A stretch of DNA of 64,000 nt from Papio anubis. Taxonomy: Eukaryota > Chordata > Mammalia > Primates > Cercopithecidae. This document shows, piece by piece, positions 59,221 to 64,000 of the stretch. The notes below the pieces were generated by a model. It did not search any database and was not told where the DNA came from. It saw nothing but the letters and a program-made list of their open reading frames with translations. The stretch lies in assembly GCF_008728515.1 (NCBI RefSeq), contig NC_044981.1, positions 112,521,702 through 112,585,701 on the forward strand, in the 5' to 3' direction. The first letter of the stretch is position 1. Each line of letters starts with the position of its first letter. A program made the translations under genes and the position numbers.

Positions 59221-59677
59221 CTTATCTGTGTTTTACAGCCTGATCTTCTAGGCTGCTCTTTGTTAGAAGACAAGTGATTTCTTTAAACTGCTTGAGGTTA
59301 GAAAGGGAGCAGTTTCTGAGCTGCTTTTTGTTAGAAGGAAAGTTTTTTGCTGGGGACTCTCTTTACCCTGTCTACCTGAATGATTTCTTTCTTATTTCCT
59401 ATAGTAGCAGGAGGATGGGAGGGACGAGATTTTGGAGGGGGCCAGAGGGCACGGTGGGACTCTCTGGTGAGGCGGGCACCTCCACCGTGCCCTAGGGCAG
59501 AAGGAGCCTGAGCTACCAGGACACAGGCATGACCAGAGGTGAGGGAGGGGATCTCGCAGAAACGGGAGCACACACATCCCAGACAAACAGAGATGCTGTC
59601 TTCTCACTGGCCCTCCACCACACAAACCCTCCAGCACTTCCAGGGCTCCCTGCCCTTAAACTTTGCCCTGCACTTTG
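59221..59677 (+). repeat. Right arm of ~450-base inverted repeat
   Basis: Native-orientation arm. Its part from about 59400 is paralogous to ULBP2 and ULBP1 intron 1 (near 23870 and 45230). It is followed by ordinary intron 1 sequence. Confidence 0.9.
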
Positions 59678-62292
59678 CTGCACTCACCTGCAACCAGGGG
59701 CTCACCAGACACTTCCCTCCCAATCGCCTCACCACCCACTGCCACCAAACAGGTCACATCCTTTTACCTTCAATCTCAGCCCAGCCCTCTCACCCCACAG
59801 GCCTCCCTCACCTCCCCATCCATGAGGGTGTTCTCACCACCTCTCCCACCAACTGGCACCTTCTCCTGCTTGCTGAATACACACCCACACACCCCAGAAC
59901 CTGTGCAGGGGGAATGGGAAGTACCATTCCCCACAGGATGACCATGGGAATGCAGGTGAGTAGAGACACCCACTTCTGCCCTTGGACCAAGACCTGCCTA
60001 TTCTTCCTATTCAGGAGCCAGCATCATATAGAATGGTAGGCTGGAGGTGGCAAACCCTTTCTAGAAAAGGAAGGCAGGAGACACTTTGGTCTTTTCAGGG
60101 CATGGGTTCTCTGTCTCTGTGTCAAGTCCTATCCGTTTGTAGAGCAATAGCAGTCCAGGACAACCTGAAAATAAAAGAGGGAACAGAATTGGACACTATC
60201 CTAGGTTACTGACCCCAGATGAGTATACACAGAGTGACACAACAGTGGATGGACCATCCCCTAGGGTGGCATCTCCAGATGGGGTCTCAGGTGCAACTCC
60301 AAAAGTCAGAACCAGTTCTGCCCTGCCTGTGGCTTCTGGGTGGTGTGGATGTGATGGGAGTCAGGTTCCCATGGTTCGGGGTCTACTCTCACTTCTTTTG
60401 CTGCTGAGTGGTATCTGTGGTCCACCAGGGCCATCAGGGACCCTCCCTGAAGCCTCAGTTGTGATCTGAGGGTGAGAGGGTGCAGCCATGTGGTGTCCTG
60501 GGGATTGGGGCCAATTTCTTGTGCAGCTTCTTGGTTCCCTGTGGCCCTACTCCTGCCCATCCCAGGAGAACCACCTGCCTCTTCTCACTGCTGGGCCTAT
60601 CTTCTTAATGACCTAGAGGGTGAGGAGCGCATCTGTAATGGACAGCTCTGAGGCTACATGGTCACTGCCCTCTTATGGCTAAAGGCCATCTCTGCCAAGG
60701 CACGGTACTCTACACGAGCCACTTTTTAATGTGTGAAGATTTCCCTGCTGTGCATGGCATTGCCTTGCCTCTGAACATTCACATGGAATCTCTGTTGTGA
60801 TTCACCAATTACACATTGTAACCACATGTACCTCTAGGATCTTAGGGGGCCTTGGGTCACTGGGCACTTAAGGCAGGTCCAGCCTCGCTCATCATTCATG
60901 GATTGTCTATGGCTGCTTTTGAGCTACACCAGCAGCATTGAGTAGTCACAATGGAGAATATATTCCCTGCACACCTTTACATGTTTACAAAATTGCCCTT
61001 CACAGCAAACTCTAGTGGCCATAAATATCTTTGGAGAAGGTCAAAAAGAATCATTCCACTTGCAGTGGGGTTAAAGGGTCCTTCCTCACTGGAAACTGGT
61101 GTCTTCTTCTAGTCATGGGTTCATGGTCTGAGAAGTGACTTAATTCTGCAAATTGGGCAAAGCAGCCTTGTTCTTGATGGAGTGGCTGCTTTCAGCCTCC
61201 TGGTCATCCATCATTTGTTTTATCTGTGTTTGTTGTGATTATTTAAATCCAGCAGTACCTGGGTTGGGTTTCCATCTCTTTTGGATCTTGGACCCCTTTG
61301 TTGTATGAGCCATGGGCAAAGCTTTGTATGGCTGAGGTCACTAGCTGGCATTGTGACTTCTCTAATCAATTCCATCATTGCATACTCCTTGCTTCTGACA
61401 GTTCACAGCCTCCACCTGGAATCTGTTATTTCAGGATTTTTCATCCCATTACTACTGGGAGTTCATTTTAGGAACAACATCTCCTACCCCCAACCCTGGC
61501 CTTCAGCAATAGGCATCCCTGAGCTTCATCCCATTCTGGTGCCTTCTCATGGGACCTTCTTTATACGCCAGGTAAACAGGAGTCCTCCAGGCTTCCCATG
61601 AGCACAGTGGATGGAAATTGTTCTGAATTTTCACACACAGATCCCTCTGACATGGGCACTTCTCTGAATCTGTGTTCCCTCCCTCTGCTACTGGCCTTAG
61701 ATATTCAGATTTTCTATTTCTTGCTGTGTGGACCATCCCTTTGCCCAATGTTTCAGGAAGGCATCCTCATAGCAGATAAGCACCATCACCAGGGGCTTTG
61801 CCAACATGTTAAATCCTGTGACCATGATAATTAATTCTTCTTTATCCAGCGGGGTTCCATCCTCACTCCATCCTACCATGCACCAGCACCTTCAGGGATG
61901 GACCCACACCCTCTCCCACGTCCCACAGTCTATGTGGGCTGCTGCTGAAGATCCTCTGCCATCCAGGCCCTTCCTCCCCTAGCAGGCCTGGCACCTCTCA
62001 TGTGTTGACCGATGTGGACAGAGGGGCAGTGGGACATGTCTGGGGGCATGTGGTTTCTCAGCAGGCAGAGACCTCCTCCTCTTCCTCCTCCTCTTCCTCC
62101 TCCTCCTCCTCCTTGTCCTCATGCAAAGGGTGAGCACTTGCCTTAAACTTGTGGACACCACAGTTCTGGAGGAACACTCCTTCCTGGGCCAGCCCAGCCC
62201 TCCAGAGGTGTCCTCTTATTGTCACAGTGTGAAGGAGGGCTAACTAGGGGTCTTTCTCTCCCCACCCACCCCTCACCTGCCTTTCTCCACAG
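59678..62292 (+). other. Pseudogene intron 1, paralogous part
   Basis: Aligns with ULBP2 intron 1 and ULBP1 intron 1. It retains a stretch at about 60545-61015 that ULBP2 intron 1 lacks (junction near 24790). Ends in the TCC tract and the CTTTCTCCACAG acceptor. Confidence 0.75.
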
Positions 62293-62644
62293 ACCCTCAC
62301 TCTCTTTGCTATGACATCACCATCATCCCTAAATTTAGACCTGGACCACAGTGGTATGCGGTTCAAGACCAGGTGGGTAAAAAGACTTTTCTTCACTATG
62401 ACTGTGGCAACAAGACAGTCACACCCGTCAGTCCCCTGGGGAAGAAACTAAATGTCACAAAGGCCTGGAAAGCACAGAACCCAGTACTGAGAGAGGTGGT
62501 AGACATGCTCACAGAGCAACTGCTTGACATTCAGCTGGAGAATTACATACCCAGGGGTAAGTTTCAGATGGCCCAGGACAGGAGGGAGCAGGTACAGTGG
62601 TAGGTTAGAGGCATTTATAGTTTTCACGTAAAAATACAAATGGG

Positions 62645-62938
62645 GGCTGGGCACCGTGGCTCACGCCTGTAATCTCAGCACTTTGGGAGGCTGAGGTGGG
62701 CCGATCACAAGGTCAGGAATTTGAGACAAGACTAATCAACATGGTGAAACCCTGTCTCTACTAAAAATACAAAAATTAGCCAGGTGTGGCGGCGCACACC
62801 TGTAATCCTAGCTACTTGGGAAGCTGAGGCAGGAGGATCCCTTGAACCCAGGAGGCAGAGGCTGCAGTGAGCTGAGGTTGTGCCACTGCATTCCAGCCTG
62901 GGCAACAGAGTAAGACTTTGTCTCAAAAAAAAAAAAAA
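62645..62938 (+). mobile_element. AluS-like element in pseudogene intron 2
   Basis: Orthologous in position to the ULBP2 Alu at 26417. It has an A tail. No second Alu or retrocopy follows here, unlike ULBP2. Confidence 0.88.
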
Positions 62939-63371
62939 TTACAAATAGGAAGGTCATCTTACCCCTCAAGAGGTCTAGAGGCAAGGCTAAGATGTGGCAG
63001 AGAGAGTAAGGCCAGGAAATTGTAAGGGGAACAGGATGGGGGTGCAAAATTTGTCAAGACCAGAGCTGATCTCTCTCTGATGGGGGCAGAACCCCTCACC
63101 CTGCAGGCCCGGATGTCTTGTGAGCAGAAAGCCGAAGGACACAGCAGTGGATCTTGGCAGTTCGGGTTCGATGGACAGGTCTTCCTCCTCTTTGACTCAG
63201 AGAACAGAATGTGGACAACGGTTCATCCTGGAGCCAGAAAGATGAAAGAAAAGTGAGAGAATGACAAGGATGTGACCATGTCCTTCCGTTACATCTCAAT
63301 AGGAGACTGCACAAGATGACTTGGGGACTTCTTGATGGGCATGGACAGCACCCTGGAGCCAAGTGCAGGAG

Positions 63372-64000
63372 GTAACAGAAGAAAGAGAAATGGGGATCTC
63401 AAGTGGGTATCCCTGGGGGAGGCTCAGAAGAAAGCGATCTGAGGTAATCCCAAGAGGGGGGGGTTTTGAGTTCCTGGGCACACTCAATTCCTATGGCAGA
63501 AGTTCAGGGCTTCATTCCAGAGAAACCAGTTCAGGTACCAGCAAGTAACGTGGAAAATGAAGAGAAGAGAGTGTCCAGGACGAGGTTTAGAAAGAGCCCA
63601 AACCCCTTGGACACATGGGATTCCTGGCCGGGCCCTGGGCTGATGCCCCTGCCATCCCACCTCCATCACACTCCAGATCCTGAGCCAGCTGATGGCTCTG
63701 TCTGGAGCAGAGTGGACTCAGAGACCAGGGATATGGTGGCACATGGGGGCGGGTGAGCTGCTGCTGGAGTTTCATGCTTACCATTGAGCTCACCAGGAAT
63801 GGATGGCACAGGTCATGGACAGTCACATTCAGAGTTATGGGTGCCACCTCAAGGTGATGTGGGAAGCTCTCTGATGTGGTACATCAAGGAAATGGTTGGT
63901 ACAGGCTTCAGGGCCAGGGCTGGGTGCGCAGGGAAAAACCTGCCCCTTAGTGACAGGGGCTGTGAGATGGGGAGTAGTGACTATGGAGGGGTTTCCCAGG
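63372..64000 (+). other. Pseudogene 3' flank (intron 4-like)
   Basis: From about 63405 it matches ULBP1 intron 4 (near 50128) and ULBP2 intron 4. Exon 5 would lie just past the window end. The frame 63466-63756 is intron sequence. Confidence 0.6.

Larger units (their letters stand above)
58100..63371 (+). pseudogene. RAET1J: ULBP2-like / RAET1 pseudogene (possible RAET1J counterpart)
   Basis: Exon 1-like sequence ends at 58179 (donor GTGAGT) and reads a hydrophobic leader (FLHCILALLLLRN). No in-frame ATG occurs between the preceding TGA (near 58048) and the donor. Exon 2 (62293-62556) is open and close to ULBP2, but QWCAVQ has become QWYAVQ. Exon 3 (63090-63371) contains two TGG-to-TGA stops, at 63254-63256 and 63317-63319. 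After about 63400 the sequence jumps to the equivalent of intron 4 (as 50130 in ULBP1), so the GPI-signal exon 4 is deleted. It cannot encode a surface NKG2D ligand. The human pseudogene RAET1J follows ULBP1 in my recollection, hence the tentative symbol. Confidence 0.85.

Overview
This is non-coding-rich primate DNA. It lies in the ULBP/RAET1 (NKG2D-ligand) cluster, which in human sits on chromosome 6q25. The two intact proteins read as ULBP2 and ULBP1 from remembered human sequences. An AluY at 945-1243 carries the variants typical of Old World monkey AluYRa elements (CTCAAGCCTG head, AACTAGCGAGGGCGAGG, GAGATCCGGCC), so I infer a cercopithecid such as a macaque or baboon rather than human. 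The target-site copies around that Alu are clean.

Layout. 1-14 kb is repeat territory: nested Alus, L1 fragments, MaLR-like LTRs and a minus-strand CCT7 processed pseudogene (5080-6905) broken by an Alu. From about 14 kb to the end, three related duplicon units follow in the same orientation. Each has an L1-rich left part, a CpG-rich module with a GAAACTGAAA interferon-response-like element, and a ULBP/RAET1 exon set. Unit 1 carries an intact ULBP2-like gene (coding 23388-29399, 246 codons before the stop). Unit 2 carries an intact ULBP1 gene (42077-49704, 244 codons). Unit 3 carries a dead ULBP2-like copy (58100 to the window end). It has no start codon, a Cys-to-Tyr change, two TGA stops, and a deletion that removes the GPI-signal exon. 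By position it may correspond to the human pseudogene RAET1J.

Both live genes encode a signal peptide, MHC class I-like alpha1 and alpha2 domains with no alpha3, and a hydrophobic GPI-attachment tail. Such proteins are stress-induced cell-surface ligands for the NKG2D receptor of NK and T cells. Each gene has TATA-type sequence roughly 80-90 bases before the ATG and a fifth exon that is wholly 3'UTR.

The most striking non-genic signals are: a ~2.7 kb CpG-rich higher-order minisatellite in ULBP1 intron 1, whose single-copy precursor is still visible in ULBP2 intron 1; a ~450 bp inverted repeat around the promoter of the pseudogene; three copies of the ISRE-like CpG module; a KRAB zinc-finger retrocopy inserted inside an AluY of ULBP2 intron 2 with a 17-base target-site duplication; and L1/Alu insertions that split the ULBP1 3'UTR exon. 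I saw no tRNA, rRNA or CRISPR features. All repeat family names are by eye, without a database search.
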